Source: CAVQZC01 sp963718315 (GTDB lineage: Bacteria; Actinomycetota; Thermoleophilia; Gaiellales; JAICJC01). From it: DNA of 64,000 nt. Below are positions 17,542 through 26,211 of the stretch, in pieces. How positions within the stretch are numbered: the stretch's first letter is position 1; each line of letters begins with the position of its first letter. The translations under genes and the position numbers were made by a program. The stretch covers positions 700,576 through 764,575 of the forward strand of contig CAVQZC010000013.1 of assembly GCA_963718315.1 (NCBI GenBank), read 5' to 3'. The notes under the pieces are model-generated. The model worked only from the letters and a program-made list of their open reading frames with translations. It ran no database searches and had not been told where the DNA came from.

Positions 17542-18749
17542 TCAGGTCTTGGCCAGCCGGCAGTAGTTGGTGATGGTGGTTCCGCCGCCGGTGGCGCCGA
17601 GGGGGAGCGGCACGAACCCGAACTGGGTGATCGTGTTGGCGATCTCGGTGCGGTAGTTGGTTCCGGTGATCGGGTCGACGGCTTTGTGGCTGCTGGAGGT
17701 CTTGCAGATCCAGCCGTTGAAGCCGATGTAGCGGACGGTTGCGGTTGCGGCCTTGGGGGCGGTGCCGCACTTGTTGCTCTTGGTGGGGTCGCCTGCCGCA
17801 GTAGACGTTGTAGAGGAAGCGTGAGTAGACGAACGACCCGTTCTGGATGTTGGTCGGGGTGGGTGCGACGCCGTCGACGTCGCCGATTGCCGAGCCGCCC
17901 GGGCTGGCCTTGTAGCGCTCGTTCCAGGAACCGACCGATACCGGCACGATCGCGTCGGCCTGGCTGGCCGCTGGGATCTCGCTGTTGTCGGTCTGATCGA
18001 CCAGGGTGGCGCCACAGGACGAGCTGCTGCCGCCCAGGAACAGGTCCCAGGCCTTGCGCGTCCCGTACTGGGGCAGCACCGTGAAGATCTTGATCGGGGC
18101 GTTGTTGCCGCCGACCTGATTCCAGTTGGTGATCGTGCAGTTGACGAAGATGCCCTGCAGCTGGGCCTGGGTCAGGCACAGATCGGTCGACCCAGAACAG
18201 GCACCGGACTGGTTGTCACCCGCGTGGAAGTCCGAGCCCGAAGCACCGGGGAACGTCTCAAACGTCAACGCATCCCGCGCAAACGCCACATAATCCAGCC
18301 CCGTGCAGACGGTCGCCGACGGCGCCGAGGTCTGCCGCACGTAGCTGATCTTGGCAACATTGGCCAGAGCCCTGCTCACACAGCTGGGTGACGCCGGCAC
18401 TGCCACCAATCGGATACGACTCGCTGATCCGATCGTGATAGCGATCCTCAGTCGTCGGATCACCCGCCTGCGGAATACACCCATTATCCAGCGGCTGCGT
18501 CCCCGACGGCGCGATCGTCGTACACCCAGGACTCTCGTCATACAACAGGTCAAGCGCCGAACTGACGTGGAACATCACATCAGAACCGCCACCCAACACC
18601 GCAGTCGGCTTCGACGACGACGCACTCGCCGACGACACCACCAGGCCCGCCAACACACCCACCAGGACGGTGGCCGTGAGCCACACCCTGACGCGGGAGC
18701 GTCCACGGTCACGCGGAGCGGTAAACACCTTCAACACATCCCCCTTCAC
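17542..18749 (-). pseudogene. pstS: PstS-like substrate-binding protein, first gene of the pst operon (two frameshifts)
   Basis: Signal peptide (WLTATVLVGVLAGLVVSSASA), then AVLGGGSDVMFHVSSALDLL. The frame breaks at about 18375-18392 and resumes as ALANVAKISYVRQTSA with DYVAFARDALTFETF, LTQAQLQGIFVNCTITNWNQ and SWNERYKAS, a PstS-type ligand loop. It breaks again at about 17790-17810 and resumes as GDPTKSNKCGTAPKAA through VRYIGFNGWICK to the stop at 17542. Reconstructed about 400 residues, soluble with many Cys, no C-terminal TM. Start is uncertain: GTG 18749, or GTG/TTG codons 12-21 bp downstream, better spaced from an AAGGGGG site. Confidence 0.7.
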
Positions 18750-18912
18750 TTGGGTCCGTCATTGCCCATCATTTCAATGGGATAGATGGGAAATGTACGG
18801 TCCCTTCCGACCCTCGTCAACTGCCAACCGTCGTACCAACACCAAGCTCCGTCGAAATACCGAGAAACGGGACAACTGCGCTGGAAACAGGTACATCGCC
18901 GGCACTGATAGT

Positions 18913-18965
18913 TGGTGAAAACACAACCCCTCGGCAGGTTTCTGCCGGTGACACGTTATTCACCA
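18913..18965. promoter_or_regulatory. Nested inverted repeat between pst operon and XRE gene
   Basis: TGGTGAA (18913-18919) pairs with TTCACCA (18959-18965), and inside it CGGCAG (18932-18937) pairs with CTGCCG (18942-18947) around GTTT. The spacers between arms are 12 and 11 nt, so the structure is nearly symmetric. It lies in a visibly A/T-richer divergent intergenic region (18750-19017) and may be an operator for the XRE protein or a structured 5' region of the pst transcript. Confidence 0.5.
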
Positions 18966-18983
18966 CTATTTCCACCTTCTCAG

Positions 18984-19011
18984 TTGACAAAGTAGGAATA
19001 AACGATAAGCT
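18984..19011 (+). promoter_or_regulatory. Consensus promoter placed for a leaderless mRNA
   Basis: TTGACA (18984-18989), a 16-bp spacer, and TAAGCT (19006-19011) lie directly before the ATG at 19018. The -10 box is only 6 nt from the start codon and no ribosome site exists, so transcription should begin at or within a base or two of the ATG. Leaderless mRNAs are common in actinobacteria. Confidence 0.65.
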
Positions 19012-19017
19012 CGGAAT

Positions 19018-19347
19018 ATGCAAGCCCATCCTGCACGCAACGGCGAGATGCATCGTGGCCAGGTAGGTCGTAACCTTCGCCACCTGATTGGAATGCACGA
19101 CCTCCGTCAGGGAGATCTCGCACGTTTCATAGGACTTTCACCAACCGGACTGGCGAATATCCTCAGTGGACGCCACGAGCCCACGCTGCGCACCGCAGGA
19201 CGTGCAGCCTCTGCATTCGGGATCACGATCGAGGAGCTGTGCGGCGACCGCAACCGGTGCCTGCGCGCAGCGGTGGCGGCCTTCGACACCGCGCCGATCC
19301 GCAACGCCGGGTCCGCCCCCGTAGCCGCCGTCGCCGCTCAGGCGTAG
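19018..19347 (+). CDS. XRE (Cro/CI-type) helix-turn-helix regulator
   Basis: 109 residues. The HTH_3 domain spans about 15-72: VGRNLRHLIGMHDLRQGDLA, then FIGLSPTGLANILSGRHEPT (recognition helix) and AASAFGITIEELCG. The Ala-rich C-terminal tail has no recognised effector domain. It is divergent from the pst/surface operon and shares a 270-bp intergenic region containing the nested inverted repeat, so it is a candidate local regulator of that operon (inference). Start chosen at ATG 19018, fitting the leaderless promoter. Confidence 0.85.
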   Translation: MQAHPARNGEMHRGQVGRNLRHLIGMHDLRQGDLARFIGLSPTGLANILSGRHEPTLRTAGRAASAFGITIEELCGDRNRCLRAAVAAFDTAPIRNAGSAPVAAVAAQA

Positions 19348-19352
19348 CCGCC

Positions 19353-20333
19353 TCAGGCGTGCGGTTCAGTGCCTGCGACAGGCGTGCGGCGTCCGTCGCT
19401 GACCGCCACCGCCACCGCGACGACGATCACCGCCGCGGCGACGATCGTCCCCGCGCTCACCGGCTCTGATGCGATCGCCCAGCCCAGGAACACCGCCACC
19501 ACCGGGTTCACGAACGCATAGGTCGCCACGCGCGCGGGTGGCACCCGGCGCAGGAGCCACACATAGGCGCCGAAGGTGCATACCGTTCCGAAGATGACCA
19601 GGTAGGCGAGGCCGCCGAGGGACCTGGCGGACACGGCGCCGGGATCGAAGCTGGTTGCCTCACCGGACACCAGCGAGATGAGGCAGAGGACGACGCCACC
19701 CGCAAGCAGGGCCGCGGCGGCGGCCACGAGCGGTGAGGCCGGCTGAGCGAGATGGGCGGTGGACACCGTCCCTGCCGCCCACGAGAAGGCGGTGAACAGC
19801 AGCAGCAGCGCCCAGCCGAGGTGCAGCCCTCCCGCCTCGCCCTGGGAGGCGACCAGCATGGCCACGCCGGCGAAACCGGCAAGGAGGGCGATCGTCGCCC
19901 GCGGAGTGGGGCGCGTGGCGCTGCCTGCCGACCAGGCGAGCAAGGGGACGAACAGCGGGATCGTCGCCAGGCAGAGCGCCGCCATCCCGGACGCGACATG
20001 CTGCTCGATCACCGCCAGCAGGCCGTGGCAGCAGACGAACAGCATCAGCCCGATGACGAGCGACGCCAGCCACTGACGCGCATCTGGCAGCCGCGCGCGT
20101 GGGTCGCGGGCAAAGGCGATGGCCAGCAGGATGCCTCCGCCGAGCAGGCAGCGGACGCCCATCATCACGAGCGGCGGGATCGTCTCCACCGCGTAGCGGA
20201 TCGCCAGGAAGGTCGAGCCCCAGACCAGGTACAGCGCGGCGAACGCGACCAGCACGGACAGCTTGACGCCGGCGACCTCCCTGCCCCGGAAGCCCGCCGC
20301 GGACGCAGCGCTGCTGACGTCTTCGACGCCCAT
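19353..20333 (-). CDS. EamA/DMT-family transporter
   Basis: 326 residues with ten hydrophobic segments in two EamA repeats. The N-terminal repeat has YLVWGSTFLAIRYAVETIPP, the classic EamA opening, and the second has FSWAAGTVSTAH and RVATYAFVNPVVAVFLGW. Such proteins export metabolites or amino acids; the substrate is unknown. ATG at 20333. Convergent with the XRE gene, 5 bp apart. Confidence 0.9.
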   Translation of the reverse strand: MGVEDVSSAASAAGFRGREVAGVKLSVLVAFAALYLVWGSTFLAIRYAVETIPPLVMMGVRCLLGGGILLAIAFARDPRARLPDARQWLASLVIGLMLFVCCHGLLAVIEQHVASGMAALCLATIPLFVPLLAWSAGSATRPTPRATIALLAGFAGVAMLVASQGEAGGLHLGWALLLLFTAFSWAAGTVSTAHLAQPASPLVAAAAALLAGGVVLCLISLVSGEATSFDPGAVSARSLGGLAYLVIFGTVCTFGAYVWLLRRVPPARVATYAFVNPVVAVFLGWAIASEPVSAGTIVAAAVIVVAVAVAVSDGRRTPVAGTEPHA

Positions 20334-20452
20334 CGTCCGCAGGGTAGACGTCCCTATGGCAGCGGCTGCCAACCCAGCTCGGAGGGCCGGCCGTCGACGA
20401 TGGCAAGCTGCTGGAACTGCCAGCTGCCGCCGTCCATCGGCTCGATAGTAGA

Positions 20453-20494
20453 GCGTCCCTGGCCGGCCGGTCAGCGCCGGCCAGCCAGGGACGC
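20453..20494 (-). terminator. Hairpin downstream of the secreted gene at 20504
   Basis: GCGTCCCTGG (20453-20462) pairs with CCAGGGACGC (20485-20494), extended inwards by GC-rich CCGGCC pairing. It sits 10 bp past the stop codon at 20504 on the minus strand and has no T-tract. Confidence 0.65.
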
Positions 20495-20503
20495 GAGGTC
20501 CCG

Positions 20504-21673
20504 CTACTTGATCAGTGTCGGACAGAACGTCGACTGGGAGCCGAATGGCCCGGGGCACTCCGGCGCGGTCGCAAACTGCTCCGCCTCGCCGTAGTTCTTC
20601 GAGGTGTCCGGATAGTCGATGCCGTAGCGGAAGGTGCCGTTGGAGCCCTTCGTGTACCACGGGTAGATGCAGTAGGGGGCACCGTAGATCTTGCAGGTCT
20701 GCGTCACCTCTGCCGACCCGCCGAGGTCGTTGACCACCGCCCACTGCTTCGCCTTCGAGCCGTCGCTGAACGTCACCGACCGGATCTGGATCGGCGCGAA
20801 CTTCTTCCACGAGTCGGCGTTGTATGACAGGCAGTCGGTCTGCCCGGGCACGCAGTAATGGGCGGGCCGCGGCTGGGCGAAGTTCGAGGTGTGCCCGATC
20901 TCCCACACGAATGCGGCGGGAGCGTCGTAGACCAGCCCCCACGCCAGCGAGTTGCCGAGCTCCTGCTTGTTGAACACGGGCATCATCGGCCCGGACGCCG
21001 AGCTGTTGAGCACGATCGTGCCGGAGGTGTGCCGCTTCTGGTCGCTGACCGTGACGTGCCAGCCGTCTCGCTGGGGCGTCACGTAGAAGTGGACGTGGAT
21101 CAGGTCGCCCGCCTTCATGATCAGCGGGCCTCCGTTGACGCTGTCGCTCAGCATCGAGTTGAACGCGGCCGGCTCCGTGTTGCCGACCACCGACCACACC
21201 GGCGAGCAGGCCGTGTAGGTGTTCTTGGAAGGTGTGACGACGTAGCCACCGCCCTTCGTGCACCTGCTGACCTTGGCGTCCGGGTAGAACTGAAGCTCGA
21301 GGAACGCCTCGCCGAACAGGCTCTGGGGGTCGGTCACCGGACCGCCGAACCAGAACGTCGGGCCGACGTCGGCAACCGCCCCGGTCCTGTCGGTCGGCAG
21401 CGTCACGTTCCAGGTCAGGTTCCGGGCCGAGCCGCCCAGGCTGGACAGCGGGTCGATCTCGGGCTCGTCATGCCCGGTGCAGCCCTTCGTGTAGTAGATC
21501 TCTTTCTCCTCGTCGCTGTAGGGCCGTCGCGAGAGGCACCCCTTGAACGTCCCGCTGACGGTCGTCGCAGCAGCCGCCCGGCCGCTCGACCGGCTCGCAC
21601 CCGCCGCCGTGGGCAGCACCATGCACACGGCAACCGCCGCCACCAATACAGCTATCCATCTCCTACCCGCCAC
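20504..21673 (-). CDS. Secreted protein of unknown function, paralogue of the gene at 1479
   Basis: 389 residues. GTG start at 21673 is chosen because AAGGGGG lies 5 nt upstream and it gives a clean signal peptide (RRWIAVLVAAVAVCMVLPTAAGA). Mature protein: FKGCLSRRPYSDEEKEIYYT, GHDEPEIDPLSSLGGSARNL, AFLELQFYPDAKV, GDLIHVHFYV and FVWEIGHTS. These blocks occur in the same order as in the 557-residue protein at 1479-3152. The 120-130 extra residues of the longer paralogue are internal. Cys-rich; role unknown. Followed by a GC-rich hairpin; divergent from tdh. Confidence 0.65.
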   Translation of the reverse strand: MAGRRWIAVLVAAVAVCMVLPTAAGASRSSGRAAAATTVSGTFKGCLSRRPYSDEEKEIYYTKGCTGHDEPEIDPLSSLGGSARNLTWNVTLPTDRTGAVADVGPTFWFGGPVTDPQSLFGEAFLELQFYPDAKVSRCTKGGGYVVTPSKNTYTACSPVWSVVGNTEPAAFNSMLSDSVNGGPLIMKAGDLIHVHFYVTPQRDGWHVTVSDQKRHTSGTIVLNSSASGPMMPVFNKQELGNSLAWGLVYDAPAAFVWEIGHTSNFAQPRPAHYCVPGQTDCLSYNADSWKKFAPIQIRSVTFSDGSKAKQWAVVNDLGGSAEVTQTCKIYGAPYCIYPWYTKGSNGTFRYGIDYPDTSKNYGEAEQFATAPECPGPFGSQSTFCPTLIK

Positions 21674-21799
21674 GCCAGCCCCCTTACCGAGAAAAGTTTG
21701 CAAAAGCCTCTCACAACACGCGCGAAAAGGCACGCCCCGCCGCCATCACGCCATCATCACTCCATCATCTAGGCTGCTCCTCGCGAAAGGAGAGTCATC

Positions 21800-22939
21800 G
21801 TGCAGACGATGTGGGCCGTGCGGAAGTTGGCGGCCGAACCGGGACTCGTGGTCGATCAGGTACCGGTGCCCCGGCCGGGAGAGGACGAGGTGCTGGTGCG
21901 CGTCGAGGCCGCATCGATCTGCGGCACCGACCTCCACATCTCCAGCTGGGACGAGTGGTCGCAGCACCGGATCCACCCTCCGCTGACGCTGGGACACGAG
22001 TTCGCCGGCACCGTGGTCGAGGTCGGCCGGGCGGTGCGGCACGTGGAGGAGGGCTGGTACGTCTCGGCCGAGAGCCATGTCACCTGCGGCATGTGCTTCC
22101 AGTGCCGGACCGGGCACGCGCACATGTGCGAGCGCACGAAGATCCTGGGAGTCGATCGCGACGGCGCCTTCGCCGAGTACGTCGCCGTGCCGGAGTCGGT
22201 GATCTGGCAGAACGACCGCCACCTGCTGCCTCCCCGCATCGCCACCCTCCAGGAGCCCTTCGGCAACGCCGTGTTCGCGACCGGTGAGCAGGAGCTGACC
22301 GGGCGCTCCGTCGGCATCTTCGGCTGCGGGCCGATCGGCCTGTTCTCGATCGCCATCGCCCGGGCCGCCGGCGCCGCCGGTGTGTGGGCTGCCGACCGGA
22401 CGCCGTTCAGACTGGGGCTGGCGACCCGGATGGGCGCGACCGCGACGGTCGACGTGTCGGCCACGGAGGACACGGCCGCCTGGTTCCGCGACCAGAACGA
22501 GGGCTACGGACTGGACGTGGTGTTCGAGATGTCGGGCTCGTCGCAGGCGATCAACGACGCGTTCCAGGTGGTGCGGAACGGCGGCCGGGTGGTGCTGTTC
22601 GGGATCCCGTCGCGACCGGTCGAGATCGACGTCGCCGAGGCCCTGATCTTCAAGAACCTCTCGGTGCTGGCGCTGAACGGGCGCAAGGTCTTCGACACCT
22701 GGTACAAGACGCGCTGGATGCTGGAGCGTGGGGTGGTCGATCTCTCGCCCCTCGTCACCGACGAGCTGGAAGGGCTGGACGGGATCAACGACGCGCTGGC
22801 GCAGCTGCAGGCGGGCGAGGCGTGCAAGATCGTCGTCTACCCGAACGGCAGGCCCGACCCTCCGACCCAGCCGCGCAAGCGGCAGGCGACGGCGGGCGAA
22901 CGCCGACGCCAGCGCGAGCCGAACTGGGCGCACAGGTGA
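21800..22939 (+). CDS. tdh: Zinc-dependent L-threonine 3-dehydrogenase
   Basis: 379 residues, medium-chain dehydrogenase. Catalytic zinc site ASICGTDLHISSWDEW (Cys and the Tdh-type HISSWDEW) with LTLGHEFAG; structural zinc cysteines in CGMCFQCRTGHAHMC; Rossmann loop FGCGPIGLFSIAIARAAGA. Oxidises threonine to 2-amino-3-ketobutyrate with NAD+. GTG at 21800 follows AAAGGAGAG. Its stop overlaps the start of kbl (GTGA), so the two-step pathway to glycine and acetyl-CoA is translationally coupled. A basic tail (about 350-379) is longer than usual. Confidence 0.93.
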   Translation: MQTMWAVRKLAAEPGLVVDQVPVPRPGEDEVLVRVEAASICGTDLHISSWDEWSQHRIHPPLTLGHEFAGTVVEVGRAVRHVEEGWYVSAESHVTCGMCFQCRTGHAHMCERTKILGVDRDGAFAEYVAVPESVIWQNDRHLLPPRIATLQEPFGNAVFATGEQELTGRSVGIFGCGPIGLFSIAIARAAGAAGVWAADRTPFRLGLATRMGATATVDVSATEDTAAWFRDQNEGYGLDVVFEMSGSSQAINDAFQVVRNGGRVVLFGIPSRPVEIDVAEALIFKNLSVLALNGRKVFDTWYKTRWMLERGVVDLSPLVTDELEGLDGINDALAQLQAGEACKIVVYPNGRPDPPTQPRKRQATAGERRRQREPNWAHR

Positions 22940-24135
22940 GCGGCGGCCTCGACGCCGACCTGCAGTCGGAGCTGGACGAGCTTCGCGCGGCGGGCACCTA
23001 CAAGGAGTTCCTGACGCTGACCTCGCCGCAGGATGCGGTGGTCGAGATGGACGGTCGGGGCGAGGTGATCGTGCTGTCGTCGAACAACTACCTCGGGCTG
23101 GCGGCGGATCCCGACGTCGTCTCGGCCGGGATGGACGGGCTGCGCCGCTACGGCGCGGGCACCGGCTCGGTGCGATTCATCTGCGGCACCTTCCAGCCGC
23201 ACCACGACCTGGAGCGGGCACTGGCCGACTTCCTGGGCACCGAGGCGGCGCTCAGCTACGTCTCGTGCTGGAACGCCAACGAGGCGCTGATCCCCTCGCT
23301 CACCGACGAGCGGACGGTGATCCTGTCGGACGCCCTCAACCACGCCTCGATCATCGACTCCATCCGGCTGTCGCGGCCGGCCAGGAAGGTCATCTACTCC
23401 CACTCCGACATGGCCGAGCTGCGGGAGGGGCTGGCCGGCTGCGAGCCGGGCCAGCGCAAGCTGATCATCACCGACGGCGTGTTCAGCATGGAGGGCGACC
23501 TCGCCCGGCTGCCCGACATCGTCCGCCTGGCTCGGGAGTACGACGGCGTTGTCATCGTGGACGACTCGCACGGCACCGGCGTGATGGGCGCCACCGGGCG
23601 CGGCATCCACGAGCACTTCGACCTGATGGGCGAGATCGACATCCTCACCGGCACGCTCGGCAAGGCGCTGGGCGGGGCGGCCGGTGGCTACGTCGCCGCC
23701 AGCGCCGCGGTGTGCGACATCCTCTCCCAGCGCTCGCGGCCGCAGCTCTTCTCCAACGCGCTCCCGCCCACGGTGGCGTGCAGCGCCCTACGGGCGGTCG
23801 AGCGGCTGCGCGAGAACCCCGAGATGGTCGACCGTCTGCGGTCGAACACCGCCTACTTCAGGCAGCGGATCACGGACGCCGGCTTCAACCCGCTGCCCGG
23901 CGAAGGCGCGATCGTGCCGATCGTCGTCGGCGAGACCGCGTTTGCGATCCGCCTGTCACACGCCCTGCTCGACCAGGGCGTGTTCGTGACCGGCTTCGGC
24001 TTCCCGGTCGTTCCCGAGGGCACGGCCCGCATCCGCGTCCAGATGTCCGCCGCCCTCACCGAGCAGCACATCGACCGCGCGGTGGATGCGTTCATCACCG
24101 TCGGCCGGGCAGAAGGCATCCTGGTCGCTCGCTGA
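22936..24135 (+). CDS. kbl: Glycine C-acetyltransferase (2-amino-3-ketobutyrate CoA ligase)
   Basis: 399 residues, alpha-oxoamine synthase family. SSNNYLGLA, GSVRFICGTFQPHHDLE, the PLP-Asp region IVDDSHGTGVMG and the PLP lysine Lys243 in GTLGKALGGAAGGY are all in place. Cleaves 2-amino-3-ketobutyrate with CoA to glycine and acetyl-CoA. GTG start overlaps the tdh stop by 4 bp; the pairing with tdh distinguishes it from the related BioF and ALAS enzymes. Confidence 0.94.
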   Translation: MSGGLDADLQSELDELRAAGTYKEFLTLTSPQDAVVEMDGRGEVIVLSSNNYLGLAADPDVVSAGMDGLRRYGAGTGSVRFICGTFQPHHDLERALADFLGTEAALSYVSCWNANEALIPSLTDERTVILSDALNHASIIDSIRLSRPARKVIYSHSDMAELREGLAGCEPGQRKLIITDGVFSMEGDLARLPDIVRLAREYDGVVIVDDSHGTGVMGATGRGIHEHFDLMGEIDILTGTLGKALGGAAGGYVAASAAVCDILSQRSRPQLFSNALPPTVACSALRAVERLRENPEMVDRLRSNTAYFRQRITDAGFNPLPGEGAIVPIVVGETAFAIRLSHALLDQGVFVTGFGFPVVPEGTARIRVQMSAALTEQHIDRAVDAFITVGRAEGILVAR

Positions 24136-24254
24136 CCGAGCTCGCAAGCTGCCACCTGGCAACTCCACGACCGCACACCCGCTCCCGTCAGGGTGACGGG
24201 TTCTCCCCCGCCCGGCGGATGCCGTGGATACCTCATTCCGTCGATAGTGACTCC

Positions 24255-24647
24255 ATGGACAACCACGTCCTCGAGTATCCCTACTGCCCGCTGCGCTCGC
24301 GCGCCCAGCGCCTGGCGACGCACGTGCGCCCGCTGCGGCCGATCGCAGGATGGCTGTGGCCTGCCGCTCGCCGCGCGGACACCGTGCGGCTGAATGCAGA
24401 CGGGCTATCCGCGCGCAGCCTCGCCGGCGAGACCCAGATGGCATGGTCGGAGGTCGCGGCGGTGCGGCGCGCCCGCACGACCTGGGGACGGATGACGATG
24501 CACGTGGTGGCCCGCGACGGCCGTCAGATCGAGGTGGCCGAGACGCTGCCCGGCTTCGCCGAGCTGGTACGCGTCGTCCACCAGTCGACCGGGCTCGGCC
24601 AGGTCGTCCCGCTGCGGCCGCACCAGTCGCTGCGCCGCGCCGCCTGA
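24255..24647 (+). CDS. Small protein with a possible bacterial PH-like domain
   Basis: 130 residues, no signal peptide, one weakly hydrophobic patch (IAGWLWPAA). The segment with VRLNADGLSARSL, AWSEVAAVRRAR, MTMHVVARDG and GFAELVRVVHQ has the strand-rich pattern of bacterial PH-like (bPH) domains, ending in a helix. There is no obvious ribosome site before ATG 24255. Stands alone between kbl and the convergent helicase gene. Weak assignment. Confidence 0.55.
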   Translation: MDNHVLEYPYCPLRSRAQRLATHVRPLRPIAGWLWPAARRADTVRLNADGLSARSLAGETQMAWSEVAAVRRARTTWGRMTMHVVARDGRQIEVAETLPGFAELVRVVHQSTGLGQVVPLRPHQSLRRAA

Positions 24648-24666
24648 CGCGCAACCGCTCTAACAG

Positions 24667-25851
24667 CTACCAGCCGCGGCCGCCGCGTCCACCCCTGCGA
24701 CCCTTCCGGGACGTGTAGACCAGCAGCGGGGCGGCAACGGTCATGCCCTCCTTGCTGAACTCGTCCGTCAGGTCGAGGCGGCGGGCGATCCGGCTGACGT
24801 CGGCCTGCTGCTCCTTGGTCACCAGGGTGACGCCGGTGCCACCGCGACCGGCGCGGCCCGTGCGGCCGACCCGGTGCACGTAGCCCTTGTTGTCCTCGGG
24901 CGGGTCGTAGTTGATGACCATACTGATCGACTGCAGGTCGAGGCCGCGCGCGGCCACATCGGTCGCGATCAGCGTCGTCACCTTGCCCGACTCGAACTGC
25001 TCCCAGGCACGCTCACGAGCCTGCTGGGGCATGTCGCCGTGCATCGCGGCTGCCCTGACGCCCTTGGCCTTGAGACGAGCGAGCAGGCGGTCGGCGCCGC
25101 GCTTGGTGCGGACAAAGACCAGAGCGTGGCCGTCCTCCTCGCCCAGTAGCCCGATCAGCGTGTCGAGCTTGGTGTCCTGCGTGACGGCGACGAACCGGTG
25201 GTCGACCTCCTCCACCGTCTCGGCGCCATCGCCGGACTCATGGCGGACCGGGTTGTCCGTGTAGGCGCTCGCCAGCCGCCCGACCTCGCCGTCGAGCGTG
25301 GCAGAGAAGAACATCGTCTGGCGTGAGTCCGGCAGCCGGCGGACGATGCGGTCGACCTGCGGCTGGAAGCCCATGTCGAGCATCCGGTCGGCCTCGTCGA
25401 GCACCAGGATCGAGACGTTGCGGAGATCGATCATCTTCCGCGAGGCCAGATCCTCCAGCCGCCCCGGGGTGGCCACCAGCACGTGCGCCTCGGAGGCGCG
25501 CTTGCCCTGGCCGGTCAGGCGGGTGCCGCCGTAGGCGGTCGCCACCTTGAGGCCGCAGGCGGCGGAGATGTCATCGAGCTCCTCGCCCACCTGGGCGGCA
25601 AGCTCGCGCGTGGGCACGAGCACCAGCGCGGCCGGCGTCCTGGCGTCGGCGGCGATCCGCTCGACGATCGGGATCGCAAAGGCAAGCGTCTTGCCGGAGC
25701 CGGTGGGCGACTTCGCCAGCACGTCACTGCCGGCGAGGGCGTCCTCCAACACCAGCCGCTGAATATGAAAAGGGGCGTCGATCTGGCGCAGGGCAAGCGC
25801 CTGCACAACGGGCGCGGACACGCCCAGCTCACGGAACGTGGGTTCACTCAT
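24667..25851 (-). CDS. DEAD-box ATP-dependent RNA helicase
   Basis: 394 residues: Q motif (FRELGVSAPVVQALALRQI), motif I SPTGSGKT, Ia PTRELAAQ, GG, TPGRLEDL, DEAD in VLDEADRMLDMGF, SAT in FFSATLDGEV, then helicase C with ATDVAARGLD and YVHRVGRTGRAGRGG. A short Arg/Gly tail (RKGRRGGRGGRGW) probably adds RNA affinity. RhlE/CsdA-like by size, role in RNA remodelling. ATG at 25851. Confidence 0.93.
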   Translation of the reverse strand: MSEPTFRELGVSAPVVQALALRQIDAPFHIQRLVLEDALAGSDVLAKSPTGSGKTLAFAIPIVERIAADARTPAALVLVPTRELAAQVGEELDDISAACGLKVATAYGGTRLTGQGKRASEAHVLVATPGRLEDLASRKMIDLRNVSILVLDEADRMLDMGFQPQVDRIVRRLPDSRQTMFFSATLDGEVGRLASAYTDNPVRHESGDGAETVEEVDHRFVAVTQDTKLDTLIGLLGEEDGHALVFVRTKRGADRLLARLKAKGVRAAAMHGDMPQQARERAWEQFESGKVTTLIATDVAARGLDLQSISMVINYDPPEDNKGYVHRVGRTGRAGRGGTGVTLVTKEQQADVSRIARRLDLTDEFSKEGMTVAAPLLVYTSRKGRRGGRGGRGW

Positions 25852-26022
25852 GTATTCGGTTCTCCATCCTGGCCGCCGACGGCGACCGTCTCGATCGGGG
25901 AGGCGCCAACTCTCCCGCGACCATCTCGCCAGGAACTGGAACCTCACGGGGCGGCACTCCGCCCGTACCTGAAGAGTACCAGGAGGGTTCCCTGACACTC
26001 ATATCCCCCGTATGGTGGATGC

Positions 26023-26211
26023 ATGCCTACCCCCGATCGCATCGTCGTCAGTGCCCACCCCTGCGAGCTCCACCGCGATGACGACGGCGGCGTCGACGTG
26101 TTCGCAGCCCTCAGCCGCCAGTTCTTCTGGGCCGACACGGTTATCCTCACGCCCGATGGCGTGGACGACGGCCGCGAGGACGAGGTGCTGGAAGGCGAGG
26201 TGGTGGGCTAG
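26023..26211 (+). CDS. Possible small acidic protein overlapping the amidase start
   Basis: 62 codons from ATG 26023 to TAG 26211 with third positions almost entirely G/C, as in real genes here. The peptide is acidic (RDDDGGVDVF, DGVDDGREDEVLEGEVVG) and has no recognised domain. It overlaps the 5' end of the amidase gene in another frame. No ribosome site is visible. Could be a genuine short gene, or the amidase may start later and this is a remnant of an older gene. Confidence 0.4.
   Translation: MPTPDRIVVSAHPCELHRDDDGGVDVFAALSRQFFWADTVILTPDGVDDGREDEVLEGEVVG

Noticed and set aside
18750..19017. PHO box (PhoP/PhoB site) upstream of the pst operon
   Set aside because: Isolated GTCAAC- and TTCAC-like hexamers are present, but no tandem 11-bp direct repeats were found, so no site is claimed.
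20354..20437. 27-codon minus-strand ORF (MDGGSWQFQQLAIVDGRPSE...) between the EamA gene and the secreted gene
   Set aside because: It looks peptide-like but has no ribosome site, no recognisable family, and lies beside a terminator. It may be a gene remnant; not strong enough to annotate.
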